The notes under the pieces are model-generated. The model was not told the origin of the DNA. It did not search any database and saw only the letters and a program-made list of their open reading frames with translations. 55,764 bases of DNA, taken from a virus. Position numbers and translations under genes: made by a program. The stretch spans positions 1-55,764 of IMG/VR virus record IMGVR_UViG_3300020201_000022. One strand, given 5' to 3'. Positions 33,849 to 41,540 of the stretch are shown piece after piece; the stretch's first letter is position 1, and each line of letters starts with the position of its first letter.

Positions 33849-33995
33849 ATGGTTCGGTTTGTTGTCAATTGGGCTGTTGCAATCGTTGCTATGTACGCAC
33901 TGGTCTATTGCGCGGAATCCTTCGTGCACTGGTTTGAGGGCAGGGAATCGGAAAGCTATCCTGGTCGATGGATTTCAATTTTGATCAACAGTTAA
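33849..33995 (+). CDS. Small single-span membrane protein (48 aa)
   Basis: ATG 33849 with GAGGA ten bases upstream; an in-frame ATG at 33741 is upstream of the promoter and less likely. One hydrophobic segment (MVRFVVNWAVAIVAMYALVY) and a charged soluble tail (HWFEGRESESYPGRW). First gene after the early promoter. Function unknown. Confidence 0.55.
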   Translation: MVRFVVNWAVAIVAMYALVYCAESFVHWFEGRESESYPGRWISILINS

Positions 33996-34052
33996 TAACG
34001 CCCGGCAAGGATAGTCGTCGCGAATGTTACTTGCAAACTCCAAGGAATATCA

Positions 34053-34253
34053 ATGAGTAAGTTCTATTCGATCGCAGATGTTGCGGCGCTATTGAGCGTG
34101 CATCGATCGACGATAATTCGCACGGCGCAGCGGTTGGCGATAGGCACGCGCGTAGGGCGAACAATTATTTTCTCTCCCCCAGAGCTGAGAATGCTTAGGA
34201 AAAACGGCGTTTTCGCTGTCGGCAACCCTAATTTCCGCAAATTAAAGAAATAA
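34053..34253 (+). CDS. Excisionase/MerR-type HTH protein (66 aa)
   Basis: ATG 34053. SIADVAALLSVHRSTIIRTAQRL is a textbook HTH, followed by a wing (GTRVGRTIIFSPPELRML) and a basic tail ending FRKLKK. Size and fold match excisionases or small phage regulators. It is near the head of the early operon. No integrase gene is seen in the window to pair with it, so a transcription role is equally possible. Confidence 0.7.
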   Translation: MSKFYSIADVAALLSVHRSTIIRTAQRLAIGTRVGRTIIFSPPELRMLRKNGVFAVGNPNFRKLKK

Positions 34254-34342
34254 CTCACTGGCTCCTATTGCAACAGCCGAAGCGAATGTTAAGCTTAATA
34301 CCGTGAGGCAGTGAAGCGGGAAACTCAAAACGGGAGACTGAT

Positions 34343-34744
34343 ATGGAATCGAAACCAGTGACGCTCGAAGATCAAATAGACGATCGCGATGATCGGTTGC
34401 TGACTGTGCGATACAACGCAAGTCGCCAACTGGCAACGTTGTTTTGTACTGTGCTGTACGACTTGGCCCTGCGTGCCGAACGAATGCGAAAGCAAATCGC
34501 CTCCGAGTTTGATGCGCATATTTTGTCAGGGCAAAACAACGCGCATGTGGAGGAGCTTGTGAGTCAGGTTCTGCAATCTGCGTTCGACCAAGACCCGGTG
34601 GCGGCGTTGCAGCTCGACTATGCCGGCGCAGTGAAGAACGCGGACGGCTTGGAGTTGCTGACGAGCGACGAGATCGAGATTGCAACCGATCGACTGAGGC
34701 GTGATTTTCAGCGGCTTATCCGTCACACAGCCGGAACAAAGTAG
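34343..34744 (+). CDS. Helical hypothetical protein, early region
   Basis: 133 aa, ATG 34343 with GGGAGA upstream. Predicted all-helical: VTLEDQIDDRDDRLLTVRYN, ALRAERMRKQIASEFDAHIL, LQSAFDQDPVAALQLDYAG. No motif recognised. Start region (CAGTGAA...AAACGGGA...ATG) resembles that of the gene at 39228. Part of the early string of small genes. Confidence 0.6.
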   Translation: MESKPVTLEDQIDDRDDRLLTVRYNASRQLATLFCTVLYDLALRAERMRKQIASEFDAHILSGQNNAHVEELVSQVLQSAFDQDPVAALQLDYAGAVKNADGLELLTSDEIEIATDRLRRDFQRLIRHTAGTK

Positions 34745-34753
34745 GGGGCGATC

Positions 34754-34975
34754 ATGGGTTACGAAATTGAGGAGTTAACGCAACGCGGCTGGGAGGTAGT
34801 TCGGGGTGGCTTCTCGGACGTTAATCAGGCCGCAGAAGGTTGTGAGTCCATGCTTGCGGATTCGCCAGGAGGCAAGTTAAGAGTCGTTGAGGTTGAGAGG
34901 ATGTGCATAAAGGCAATCGTTGACGTAGTTGAGAGTTTGCGAACGGCTGTGCTGTACTTTCCTGGAGGGGAATGA
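34754..34975 (+). CDS. Small hypothetical protein (73 aa), early region
   Basis: ATG 34754, GGGGGCG upstream. Begins MGYEIEELTQRGWEVVRGGF and continues with a helix and a strand (GGKLRVVEVERMCIKAIV). Compact alpha/beta fold, no motif. The stop is two bases before the next ATG. Confidence 0.55.
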   Translation: MGYEIEELTQRGWEVVRGGFSDVNQAAEGCESMLADSPGGKLRVVEVERMCIKAIVDVVESLRTAVLYFPGGE

Positions 34976-34976
34976 C

Positions 34977-35294
34977 ATGGGGACTATGAGAGCACTATTA
35001 CACATTCACGATCAGCCGATGGATATGCCTGAGCAGTGCGCTCATTCGGAAGTAGTCGAGCTGCTGGAGTTGGTCCAGCAGGACTGGACGTTCCAAGGTC
35101 TCGACCAGTACAGCCATGAGAATATCCAGACTGTGCATGGTTCAATCGTACTGGGGTTAATGAATCGCTGCGAGAATATGAGGAAGGCATTGCAGTCGAT
35201 CGTAGATGACAACGAGTTTTGCAAGGCGTCGTTCCGGTCGTATGGAGACCGTGGACGAGAGTACGCAAAAACGGCACGGCAATCACTGGAATAA
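34977..35294 (+). CDS. Early protein, paralogue of 37687-38262
   Basis: 105 aa from ATG 34977 (GGAGGGG upstream). Residues about 18-65 (HSEVVELLELVQQDW, LDQYSHENIQTVHGSI, MNRCENMRKALQ) align with EVHELLDLVQADGQ..LDKYEPEHMQSTLGAT in the gene at 37687. Two diverged copies of one domain are therefore present. Function unknown. Confidence 0.6.
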   Translation: MGTMRALLHIHDQPMDMPEQCAHSEVVELLELVQQDWTFQGLDQYSHENIQTVHGSIVLGLMNRCENMRKALQSIVDDNEFCKASFRSYGDRGREYAKTARQSLE

Positions 35295-35308
35295 ACGGAG
35301 TGCATCCA

Positions 35309-35428
35309 ATGGAAGTTCTGCTAGAGATTTTTCTGTCCGCTGCAATCGCAGCGGCTCTAACATTCGCAGCACGCGTGCTGTGTTGCTTGGCTTTTGATGA
35401 CGATGGCTGGATCGAATCGGGAGAGTAA
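35309..35428 (+). CDS. Small membrane protein (39 aa)
   Basis: ATG 35309, ACGGAG upstream. One membrane span (IFLSAAIAAALTFAARVLCCLAF) and an acidic tail. Lies among early genes with tight spacing (2 bases to the next ATG), which supports expression. Function unknown. Confidence 0.5.
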   Translation: MEVLLEIFLSAAIAAALTFAARVLCCLAFDDDGWIESGE

Positions 35429-35430
35429 AT

Positions 35431-35703
35431 ATGTTTCGATGGTACTTGGTTCATCGGTATTACTTCAGTGAAAACAAGACTCTGCTGCTAGAGACGATTG
35501 ACGGTGTGTATTGCTCTTGCATCAGTAGAGCGCTGGACATTGCGAAGGGACGCAATTGCCTGGCGGAAGGGGACAAGTTGCGAGTGGAGGGAGCGTACAC
35601 GCAAGTCCAAGCGAAGCTTGCCAAGCGGTTGAGCGATGAGCATAAGGCGTCGGAGTTGGAGTTGTGGCCGATCGATGAATTTGTGCAGTGGATGCAGGTA
35701 TGA
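35431..35703 (+). CDS. Small hypothetical protein (90 aa), early region
   Basis: ATG 35431. Aromatic N-terminus (MFRWYLVHRYYFSENKTLLL), one Cys pair (CSC), then helices rich in Lys/Glu and a Trp-containing end (WPIDEFVQWMQV). Overlaps the following membrane protein gene by ATGA. No family recognised. Confidence 0.55.
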   Translation: MFRWYLVHRYYFSENKTLLLETIDGVYCSCISRALDIAKGRNCLAEGDKLRVEGAYTQVQAKLAKRLSDEHKASELELWPIDEFVQWMQV

Positions 35704-35828
35704 GCAACACAGATTTGGCGATGGCGATTGTGGCAACTGCGCGACTGCTGCAACTGATTGTGATAGTCGCGGGTGTTTTATGGGTGATTGGGGTGTGGCT
35801 CTCTTCACCGATCAATGAGCGGGATTAA
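35700..35828 (+). CDS. Small single-span membrane protein (42 aa)
   Basis: ATGA overlap (35700-35703) with the previous stop, ending TAA 35826-35828. Sequence is a polar start (MSNTDLAMA), one long hydrophobic helix (LLQLIVIVAGVLWVIGVWL) and a short charged end (NERD). The coupling and clean span argue that it is real. The early region thus has three small membrane proteins (33849, 35309, 35700), possibly superinfection-exclusion type proteins. Confidence 0.55.
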   Translation: MSNTDLAMAIVATARLLQLIVIVAGVLWVIGVWLSSPINERD

Positions 35829-35842
35829 GAAAGGGAAACAAG

Positions 35843-36673
35843 ATGGGAATTGAAGCAAAAGAAATAGGCAACGAAGAGTATCACAGTCTGCCAGGCATCA
35901 GCAACTCGAAGCTGAGCGTCTTGATTGAAGATCCGCGTGAGTATTTTCACCAGTTTCTCAGCGGGCAGTATGTCAAGAAATCGAAGGATCACTTTGATTT
36001 TGGTCATGCGGTTCATGAAATCTGCCTGCAAGGACTGCATAACGTGCAAGTCATTCCAGCGGAAGTGCTGACGAAGGACGGCAAGCGGGCGGGCAACGCA
36101 TGGCAGCAGTATGCGGCAGAAAATAGCGGCTCGATTTTGATGAAAGCAGCGGACTATCGAGCGGTGATGAATTGCGTCGAAGCGGTCAAGCGGCATCCAG
36201 TTGCGGGTGAGCTATTGAGCGCTCCAGGTTATTCGGAGCGTTACTTTGAGACGACTACCCTAAACGGAACCATCAAGCGATGTAAGCCCGACAGGGTGTG
36301 TGATTGGAACGGCAAGAAGATCGTGGTCGACTTGAAAACGACAACCTGCACACTGGCGCGAAAATTTGTGCGGTCGATCGAGGATTTCGGATACGCTCGG
36401 CAAGAATGCTTCTACCGGGATGTTCTCGAAGCGAATGACGTATTCGTGGATGCGTTTGTGTTCATCGCGGTCAAGGACAGTGCGCCTCACTGCGTCGACT
36501 GCTACTCCATCAAAAACGAGTGGCGAACGATGGCTCGCAAGGAAATCAATGACGCAATCGATGACCTGGAAGAACGGACGGCGACGGGCAATTGGGAATC
36601 GAAAACGGCCAACTTCATCGTTGAGTTGGCACCACCGGGAAACTTAAAATTTAAGGGTGAATACTCATTATGA
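35843..36673 (+). CDS. RecE-type PD-(D/E)XK exonuclease
   Basis: 276 aa, ATG 35843, GAAAGGG upstream. Layout of the phage RecE/DUF3799 exonuclease: ISNSKLSVLIEDPREYFHQF (N-terminal helix), FDFGHAVHEICL (conserved His/Glu helix), KCKPDRV-like Asp in RCKPDRVCDW (about 157), VVDLKTTT (the D-x-K motif, about 165), then FGYARQECFYRDVLEA (Gln/Tyr helix). It degrades one strand from double-stranded ends to give 3' tails for the RecT annealase encoded next (ATGA overlap). Recombination and replication functions of the phage. Confidence 0.88.
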   Translation: MGIEAKEIGNEEYHSLPGISNSKLSVLIEDPREYFHQFLSGQYVKKSKDHFDFGHAVHEICLQGLHNVQVIPAEVLTKDGKRAGNAWQQYAAENSGSILMKAADYRAVMNCVEAVKRHPVAGELLSAPGYSERYFETTTLNGTIKRCKPDRVCDWNGKKIVVDLKTTTCTLARKFVRSIEDFGYARQECFYRDVLEANDVFVDAFVFIAVKDSAPHCVDCYSIKNEWRTMARKEINDAIDDLEERTATGNWESKTANFIVELAPPGNLKFKGEYSL

Positions 36674-37638
36674 CCAACGGAGCAAAAGCAACCGCGATTG
36701 CGGTAGATCAACTGGGAGAGAAGCGGAGCGCCCCAGTCAACGAGCTGCGCAAGTATCTCGAAAAGTTGAAGCCACAACTGCAAGCGGCTTTACCGAAACA
36801 TTTGAACGCAGACCGCATGGCTCGGATTGCAATGACGGAGTTCAGCAAGAACCCAGCGCTGCAAGACTGCACGTTCCAATCGATCGCGGCATGTGTGATG
36901 ACCGCTTCGCAACTCGGTCTGGAAATCGGCGTGGGCGGTCAAGCCTACATGATTCCTTACGGGACCGTGGCAACGTTCGTGCCTGGTTGGAAAGGGCTGA
37001 TTGATCTTGTATCGCGGGCTGGTCGATCGAGCGTTTGGACGGGTGCGGTATTTGATGGCGACGTGTTCGATTGGGAGCTGGGCGATACGCCATTCCTAAA
37101 GCACAAGCCGATGGGCGAGAACGATCCCGACAAGATGCTGTTCGCTTATGCGATCGGCAGAGTCAATGGTTCGGATTGTCCAATCATTGAATGCTGGCCT
37201 AACGCTCGAATCAAGAAGCATTTTGACAAGAACGTGATTCCAAAGTTGCAGCGCAGCCACTACGCCAACAAGCACTGGGAAATGTACGCTCGCAAGGTCG
37301 TATTGTTGCAAGTGCTCAAGTATCTACCTCAGTCGATCGAGTTGCACGCGGCGGTTGAGATTGCACACGCGGCGGATGAAGGACGACCGGTTTCGATCGA
37401 TGCCGACTTTGTGACCATCGAGCACCAAACGGAAGAAAAGCAGCAATTGCCACTGGTTGCCAATCCAATGCCAGTAGGAGCCAGCGAGCCGATGGCGGAC
37501 TTCTGGAAAAAAATGGCGGCGCTCAATGAAGACCGCAAGCTAAGAGAGTGGTCGGACGAGATCGCGAGAACGCCAGCGCTGAACGACGAAGAGAGAGACT
37601 TGCTGTGGGTTGAAATCACGCGGCGGGTTGGAGGCTAA
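36670..37638 (+). CDS. recT: RecT single-strand annealing protein
   Basis: 322 aa, overlapping the exonuclease stop. Recognised by the RecT core: KPQLQAALPKHLNADRMARI, FQSIAACVMTASQLGLEIG, GGQAYMIPYG, ATFVPGWKGLIDLVSRAG, then YANKHWEMYARKVVLLQVLKYLP. Normal length. It coats 3' single strands and anneals them to complementary DNA, making phage recombination independent of host RecA and promoting exchange with other prophages. That is relevant in a window full of shuffled repeats. Confidence 0.95.
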   Translation: MTNGAKATAIAVDQLGEKRSAPVNELRKYLEKLKPQLQAALPKHLNADRMARIAMTEFSKNPALQDCTFQSIAACVMTASQLGLEIGVGGQAYMIPYGTVATFVPGWKGLIDLVSRAGRSSVWTGAVFDGDVFDWELGDTPFLKHKPMGENDPDKMLFAYAIGRVNGSDCPIIECWPNARIKKHFDKNVIPKLQRSHYANKHWEMYARKVVLLQVLKYLPQSIELHAAVEIAHAADEGRPVSIDADFVTIEHQTEEKQQLPLVANPMPVGASEPMADFWKKMAALNEDRKLREWSDEIARTPALNDEERDLLWVEITRRVGG

Positions 37639-37686
37639 TCCAGTAACACCGGGACTTGAACCACTTAGTTAAAGGAGACAGAAAGC

Positions 37687-38262
37687 ATGAAGACTATGAA
37701 AGAGATTCTACATACGGCGGATGGGATAACTAAACAGCCGATGCTTGACACCGATCTTGAGTATCGGGGCGACGAGGTTCATGAACTACTCGATTTGGTT
37801 CAGGCCGATGGGCAGATCCATGATCTTGACAAGTACGAACCGGAACACATGCAATCGACTCTAGGTGCGACACTATGCTGGGTGATGAAGCGACTGCAAG
37901 AAGCCGAACGGGAACTCCTGGCGGTGCAGCAGCGAGAGATTGATCGGCAACGCGAAGAGGTCGCGAGGCTTGAGCGCCATAGAGTTGAAGCCGAACGTGC
38001 TCGATTAGCTGAAGACAGCGAAACCTGGTTCGATGAGTACCATCGGATTCTCGTAAGCGATCGTGAACAGATTGCAACTGCCTGGGGCGTGAAGCTCACC
38101 AACAAGCCAGCCGAGTGGACGGAAGGATTTATGGCGTTCGAGAGTTGGCCGGTTGATGGATGCATTTATGACGCAACCGACAGTAACCCAAGGACACTCG
38201 AAAAAGCGAAGCGATGGGTGCAAGGTTGGACAGCCGCGCACATGCGTGAGATGCAACTTTGA
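37687..38262 (+). CDS. Early protein with helical N-terminal domain and C-terminal Trp-rich part
   Basis: 191 aa, ATG 37687, AAAGGAGA upstream. The N-terminal 75 residues are paralogous to 34977-35294. A charged coiled coil follows (REIDRQREEVARLERHRVEAE). The C-terminal 70 residues contain EWTEGFMAFESWPVDG and KRWVQGWTAAHMREMQL. The coiled coil plus terminal domain suggests a scaffold or regulator. Not recognised. The 255 bases downstream, up to 38518, hold no convincing gene. Confidence 0.6.
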   Translation: MKTMKEILHTADGITKQPMLDTDLEYRGDEVHELLDLVQADGQIHDLDKYEPEHMQSTLGATLCWVMKRLQEAERELLAVQQREIDRQREEVARLERHRVEAERARLAEDSETWFDEYHRILVSDREQIATAWGVKLTNKPAEWTEGFMAFESWPVDGCIYDATDSNPRTLEKAKRWVQGWTAAHMREMQL

Positions 38263-38517
38263 CTGCGTAATTCTAGCCAGAAGTAACGAACCTTCATGGC
38301 ATCTCAGATGGCGGCGAACACGGAAGTCGTTGCGGTCAAAGCAGGAATCAACACTTCTCCCCGTTGATCGCGTTGAGGGAGAGCGTAAGGGCCGGTTTAT
38401 CACGTGCCTTTCATGCTGGATACGTCAAGGGCCAGCACATTTAACACACAGACGAGAGTGTTGCGACCGCTCTCCGGAATCGCAGCATCGTGTTTTTATT
38501 AGAAAGAGAGTCTATCA

Positions 38518-38709
38518 ATGGTTAGTGAAGAAATAATTTTAGATCGTGATCGTGTTCACTGCATGGTTTTGGTTTTGACGGAACTACTAAAGGTCGAATC
38601 GCATTTTCAGTTTAAGTTGCGGTTCTCCAACAAAGAAACCGGCGAAAGGACGCTAACAATCGTCCCGCACTGTACGCCAGTCGAAATCAAGCTGGAAAGC
38701 TCGCGATGA
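38518..38709 (+). CDS. Small beta-rich hypothetical protein (63 aa)
   Basis: ATG 38518 with AGAAAGAGAG upstream. Strand/helix pattern (DRVHCMVLVLTELLKVES, FQFKLRFSNKETGERTLTIVP). Its stop codon overlaps the left end of the first attC-like site, the same geometry as several genes further right. Function unknown. Confidence 0.6.
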   Translation: MVSEEIILDRDRVHCMVLVLTELLKVESHFQFKLRFSNKETGERTLTIVPHCTPVEIKLESSR

Positions 38710-38791
38710 ACGTTTTGATTCAGGAAGCCGCGACCGCTGCGGCTTCCCTCCACGTTGGAGATGTTAGCGGCTTTCCTGCAATCATTTGTTC
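38708..38791. repeat. attC-like element 1
   Basis: Imperfect inverted repeat of 84 bp. Left arm GAAC-N3-TGATT-N-AGGAAGCCGC pairs with a right arm ending GCGGC-TTTCCT-N-CAATCA-N3-GTTC. Extrahelical bases (one arm has an extra C and an extra A) are typical of attC sites. Ends are GAAC and GTTC. The previous gene's stop overlaps the left end. Confidence 0.75.
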
Positions 38792-38811
38792 TCTGACTCG
38801 TGAGGTTTGAT

Positions 38812-39006
38812 ATGGCGAAAATGATACACGATGATTTCGAGGCTTGGATTCGCGATCGGTCCCGTGGCTGCATGGAGCCGTGCGAAATTGACGAGCTGTG
38901 TAAGGGTGATTTGGATTTTGAATCTGGCGACTACACGTTTCGCGATCTGGCTGTACAAGGACAGTGGGAGGCATGGCAGGCCGCAATTGAGAGCGCTCGC
39001 AGGTAG
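38812..39006 (+). CDS. Cassette protein, acidic, 64 aa
   Basis: ATG 38812 (MAKMIHDDFEAWIRDRS), TGAGG upstream. One Cys pair (CMEPC) and one more Cys (ELC), strongly acidic, ending in a Trp-containing helix (GQWEAWQAAIESARR). It is the only gene between attC-like elements 1 and 2, so it forms a one-gene cassette. Not recognised. Confidence 0.6.
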   Translation: MAKMIHDDFEAWIRDRSRGCMEPCEIDELCKGDLDFESGDYTFRDLAVQGQWEAWQAAIESARR

Positions 39007-39013
39007 AGTCAGA

Positions 39014-39097
39014 GAACGCTCGCATTGAAAACGCGGGCGACGAAATATTGGACCACACCGATAGACCTGATTCGCACGCGTTTTCAATGCGTTGTTA
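39014..39097. repeat. attC-like element 2
   Basis: Inner stem is a perfect 15-bp inverted repeat (39021-39035 with 39077-39091) around a 41-base loop. Outer ends are GAAC (39014-39017) and GTTAC (39094-39098), with unequal spacers between ends and stem. Confidence 0.78.
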
Positions 39098-39134
39098 CCG
39101 CGTCGGAAAACTATTTCGGGAAATACGCAAACAT

Positions 39135-39178
39135 TTCGTAGCTACGCTATTGATTCGTAGCTACGCTACCGATACAAT
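39135..39178 (+). promoter_or_regulatory. Promoter with two palindromic operator-like sites
   Basis: -35 TTGATT (39150-39155), 17-base spacer, -10 TACAAT (39173-39178). The 10-bp palindrome CGTAGCTACG occurs twice, at 39137-39146 (upstream of -35) and 39156-39165 (inside the spacer), 19 bp apart, each within a 15-bp direct repeat. Two dimers on the same DNA face would block RNA polymerase. The ribbon-helix-helix protein at 39602 is the obvious candidate regulator. Confidence 0.68.
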
Positions 39179-39227
39179 TAGGTATCGCAACAACGCGACG
39201 CAGTGAAACGCCAAACGGGAAAAGACG

Positions 39228-39602
39228 ATGACCACAACAAGCAGGATCTTGACTGATGGACGAAAGCTCGAAATCGAATCAGCGAACCGCTCCGTGAAGG
39301 AATGGAGAGTTTCGATCGACGGTAATTGTGTTGGTGAGGTAAATGGGGTTTACGCTTTCAATGAAAGCCAAATGCCCGTAAGGGATGGCGTGCGTTTTAC
39401 GCACTTCGTGAAGTTCGCTCATGATTCCTCTTTCTGCCTGCCAATTACCTCTAGCGAGTGGTCGCAACTCGAACCGCAGTGGGAAGCCGGGGGAATCGTT
39501 GACGAGGGCGCACGCAAGACCCGACCAGCAGATGCAATGCGGGCAGGTGCTCGCCGAGAATCCTTAATGGAATTCAACGATGAAAATGTGGAGTGCGGTT
39601 GA
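39228..39602 (+). CDS. Cassette protein, possible partner of RHH protein
   Basis: 124 aa, ATG 39228, about 50 bases after the -10 box. N-terminal beta hairpins (RILTDGRKLEIES, KEWRVSIDGNCVGEV), then a helix and an Ala/Arg-rich C-terminus. Its stop overlaps the start of the RHH gene. Two-gene unit, palindromic autoregulatory-looking operator and a small RHH second gene together resemble a toxin-antitoxin or regulator pair, but no toxin motif is visible. Confidence 0.6.
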   Translation: MTTTSRILTDGRKLEIESANRSVKEWRVSIDGNCVGEVNGVYAFNESQMPVRDGVRFTHFVKFAHDSSFCLPITSSEWSQLEPQWEAGGIVDEGARKTRPADAMRAGARRESLMEFNDENVECG

Positions 39603-39793
39603 TGCCACGTCATAGCCTCGGCACAAAAGCCCCCAGCGGCGCAAGCCGCGTTATCCGCTGCAAAATCAGTGAAGCGGAAGAGCATGCGGCGAAAGCCGCT
39701 GTGAATGAAGGCGAAAGCCTGAGTGAGCTAATTCGGATCGCGTTAGCTCGTGAAGTCAAACGCCGCGAAAAGGCTGCAAGTCGATCGCGGTAA
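39602..39793 (+). CDS. Ribbon-helix-helix DNA-binding protein (63 aa)
   Basis: ATG 39602, overlapping the previous TGA. SRVIRCKISEAEEHAAKAAVNEGESLSELIRIALAREVKRRE follows the CopG/Arc pattern: one strand (VIRCKIS), helix, turn (GESLSEL), helix. Basic C-terminus. Likely dimeric repressor acting on the CGTAGCTACG palindromes upstream. Its TAA is part of the TAACG left end of the next attC-like element. Confidence 0.75.
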   Translation: MPRHSLGTKAPSGASRVIRCKISEAEEHAAKAAVNEGESLSELIRIALAREVKRREKAASRSR

Positions 39794-39876
39794 CGTCAGC
39801 AATAATCCGCGTCGGGAGGCGCGACTATGACCAAACCAAAAGACACCAATCCCGACTCGGATTCATTGCGTTGTTC
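39791..39876. repeat. attC-like element 3 (85-bp repeat, copy A)
   Basis: Left arm AAC-N4-GCAAT-N-ATCCG-N-GTCGGGA pairs with right arm TCCCGAC-N-CGGAT-TCATTGC-N2-GTTC. 39792-39876 is identical over 85 bp to 42232-42316. It contains GGGAGG and the ATG (39827) of the gene to its right. Confidence 0.85.
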
Positions 39877-40147
39877 GTCAGCGAATTACGCTGACGGCAC
39901 ACCAATAACTCCAGAGTGGTTGGACTCGATATTCACGAGCGAAACGATGAACGGACATTCCCTACTGATCGACGGCTATGGCGATCTAATCGAATTGTAT
40001 CTTGCAGAAGATATTGACAAGCCGGGCGTTTATCGTGCGTCAATGATGCAGAGCGAGCCAGCGGACCTTATTGCGATTACTGGTCGCGTTTTCGTTACGC
40101 GCGGAAGCGTGCATTTGCTATTGAATGCGTTGGGGCATTTCGTCTGA
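39827..40147 (+). CDS. Cassette protein with attC-encoded N-terminus
   Basis: 106 aa if the ATG inside the attC-like element is used (GGGAGG eight bases upstream). The first 16 residues (MTKPKDTNPDSDSLRC) are then encoded by the element and are identical to those of 42267-42500. The unique part has an acidic alpha/beta pattern (TPITPEWLDSIF, LIDGYGDLIELYLAEDI, LIAITGRVFVTRG). Function unknown. A later start is possible, but no better SD is visible. Confidence 0.6.
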   Translation: MTKPKDTNPDSDSLRCSSANYADGTPITPEWLDSIFTSETMNGHSLLIDGYGDLIELYLAEDIDKPGVYRASMMQSEPADLIAITGRVFVTRGSVHLLLNALGHFV

Positions 40148-40235
40148 CGAACGTTGAATTCATTTGGTTCGCGGGTTTGAGTTCGCCCCGCACAAACCAA
40201 CGTAATGCGAACTCAAATGCAATTATTTGTTCGTC
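40146..40235. repeat. attC-like element 4
   Basis: Ends GACGAAC (40146-40152) and GTTCGTC (40229-40235) are exact reverse complements. Inner stem TTTGAGTTCGC (40176-40186) with GCGAACTCAAA (40207-40217). The left arm carries an extra duplicated ATTTGGTTCGC segment, so the arms are unequal. Confidence 0.78.
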
Positions 40236-40252
40236 GTTTCGGGAGTGCAGGC

Positions 40253-41140
40253 ATGGCAGAGAATAGCAAGATAGAGTGGACCGACCACACGTTTAATCCT
40301 TGGATGGGTTGCACAAAAGTTAGCCCTGCGTGCAAGAATTGTTACGCCGAACGCGATATGGATCACCGCTACGGCAAGGTTCAGTGGGGGCCAAACGGAA
40401 CGCGAGTAAAAACAAGCGTTGATAATTGGAGGAAGCCATTGCGATGGAATCGCGACGCACAAGAAAAGGGGGTTCGCTATCGCGTCTTTTGCGCATCACT
40501 TGCGGATGTGTTTGAGGATTGGGATGGACCCATGTTGACACATACCGGAGAGCAATACGAATTGACGATGGCAGGCGTTCGGCGCGAGTTGTTTCAGTTG
40601 ATCGACAACACGCCAAATCTCGATTGGTTACTGTTGACCAAGCGACCTGAAAACATCACAGAGCTATGGGTCGGTGGAACACGGTCGAACGTCTGGCTCG
40701 GAACGTCGATCGAGAATCAAGAGTGGGCCGATAAGCGATTGCCGCATTTGCATCACGTCAAGCGACAAGGGTTTGTCAACACAACATTCGTTTCAGCAGA
40801 ACCTTTGGTCGGGCCAATCATGTTGAAAGGTGAGCAAGACGGTTTGACGTACAACCACCTTGGACGCATGGGAATCGATTGGGTCATCACTGGTGGCGAA
40901 AGCGGACCGGACGCAAGGCCATGCAAGCCAGAATGGTTCCAGTCGCTACGCGACCAATGCGTAGCAGCGGGAACGGCGTTCCATTTCAAGCAGTGGGGCG
41001 AATTCGACGCAGAGGAAAAGCGAGTCGGAAAAAAGAACGCTGGCCGTCTTCTTGACGGTCGGACTCATGACGGTCTACCGATCGTTGCGGTTGGCGGGCT
41101 GAAAAGTATTTCGCACAAAATGGCCGAAATTGATAAATAG
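40253..41140 (+). CDS. DUF5131 / phage Gp37-Gp68 family protein
   Basis: 295 aa from ATG 40253. An upstream in-frame ATG (40205) lies inside the attC-like element and gives an unlikely extension. Hallmarks: KIEWTDHTFNPWMGCTKVSP, CKNCYAERD (three cysteines), FCASLADVFEDW, DWLLLTKRPENI, NVWLGTSIENQ, ISAEPL-type VSAEPLVG, DWVITGGESGP and HFKQWGE. This is the standard full-length family, a TIM-barrel fold with a C-x3-C-like cluster reminiscent of radical SAM proteins. Biochemical role in phages is not established. First gene of the largest cassette (40146-41750). Confidence 0.88.
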   Translation: MAENSKIEWTDHTFNPWMGCTKVSPACKNCYAERDMDHRYGKVQWGPNGTRVKTSVDNWRKPLRWNRDAQEKGVRYRVFCASLADVFEDWDGPMLTHTGEQYELTMAGVRRELFQLIDNTPNLDWLLLTKRPENITELWVGGTRSNVWLGTSIENQEWADKRLPHLHHVKRQGFVNTTFVSAEPLVGPIMLKGEQDGLTYNHLGRMGIDWVITGGESGPDARPCKPEWFQSLRDQCVAAGTAFHFKQWGEFDAEEKRVGKKNAGRLLDGRTHDGLPIVAVGGLKSISHKMAEIDK

Positions 41141-41143
41141 CAC

Positions 41144-41174
41144 TTGCTTATTCGGCCAATGTGGCCGATACTAT
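41144..41174 (+). promoter_or_regulatory. Promoter with internal 7-3-7 operator
   Basis: TTGCTT (41144-41149) and TACTAT (41169-41174) are separated by 19 bases (18 if TGCTTA is taken as -35). The spacer holds a perfect palindrome TCGGCCA-ATG-TGGCCGA (41152-41168). An extra TGGCCGA half-site lies at 41121-41127. It would drive the two genes at 41226 and 41540, of which the second is a small HTH protein and may bind here. Confidence 0.6.
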
Positions 41175-41225
41175 AGGCATGGCGAGTGAGGGTCACCCGC
41201 CGAAAACAAAAATTGGAGAACAAAC

Positions 41226-41540
41226 ATGAGCAAGACAGTACGAGTGATCGGCGACACAAAAGCAATCAAAGAAACACTCAAGAAGCACGGCTTTTTGTGG
41301 AACGCAGAAAAGTCGCGATGGCATAAATCGGTGAGCGACACGCAAGCTGAGCAACTGCTGAACGCAGACACACAGGACGCAACGCTGGCTGCGTTCCAGT
41401 GGAAATATCGAGGGTGCCAAGTGTCGGTGGGCGACACAGTGGTTTTCACGAGCAAGAAATTTGCGACTCTGGCTTCTGATGGCCAGTCGGACCCCGACGC
41501 TTTGGATGCAGATGGGCAGCCAAGATGGATGAGCTATTAA
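41226..41540 (+). CDS. Cassette hypothetical protein (104 aa)
   Basis: ATG 41226, TTGGAGAAC upstream. N-terminal alpha/beta unit: VRVIGDTKAIKETLKKHGFLWNAEKSRWHKSV. This pattern (strand, helix, GF-W-x-x-x-x-W) resembles small phage domains that bind nucleic acid or act as adaptors. Residues 60-80 form a beta pair (CQVSVGDTVVFTSKKF). The stop overlaps the next ATG (TAATG). A homologue probably lies just beyond the right window edge, since the last 12 bases of this gene are repeated there. Confidence 0.6.
   Translation: MSKTVRVIGDTKAIKETLKKHGFLWNAEKSRWHKSVSDTQAEQLLNADTQDATLAAFQWKYRGCQVSVGDTVVFTSKKFATLASDGQSDPDALDADGQPRWMSY

Noticed and set aside
38153-38536. Plus-strand frame with two Cys pairs (CVRCNFDC, CLSC)
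   Set aside because: Half of it overlaps the gene at 37687-38262 in another frame, no SD is seen, and it runs into the start of the next gene. A zinc protein cannot be excluded, but support is weak.
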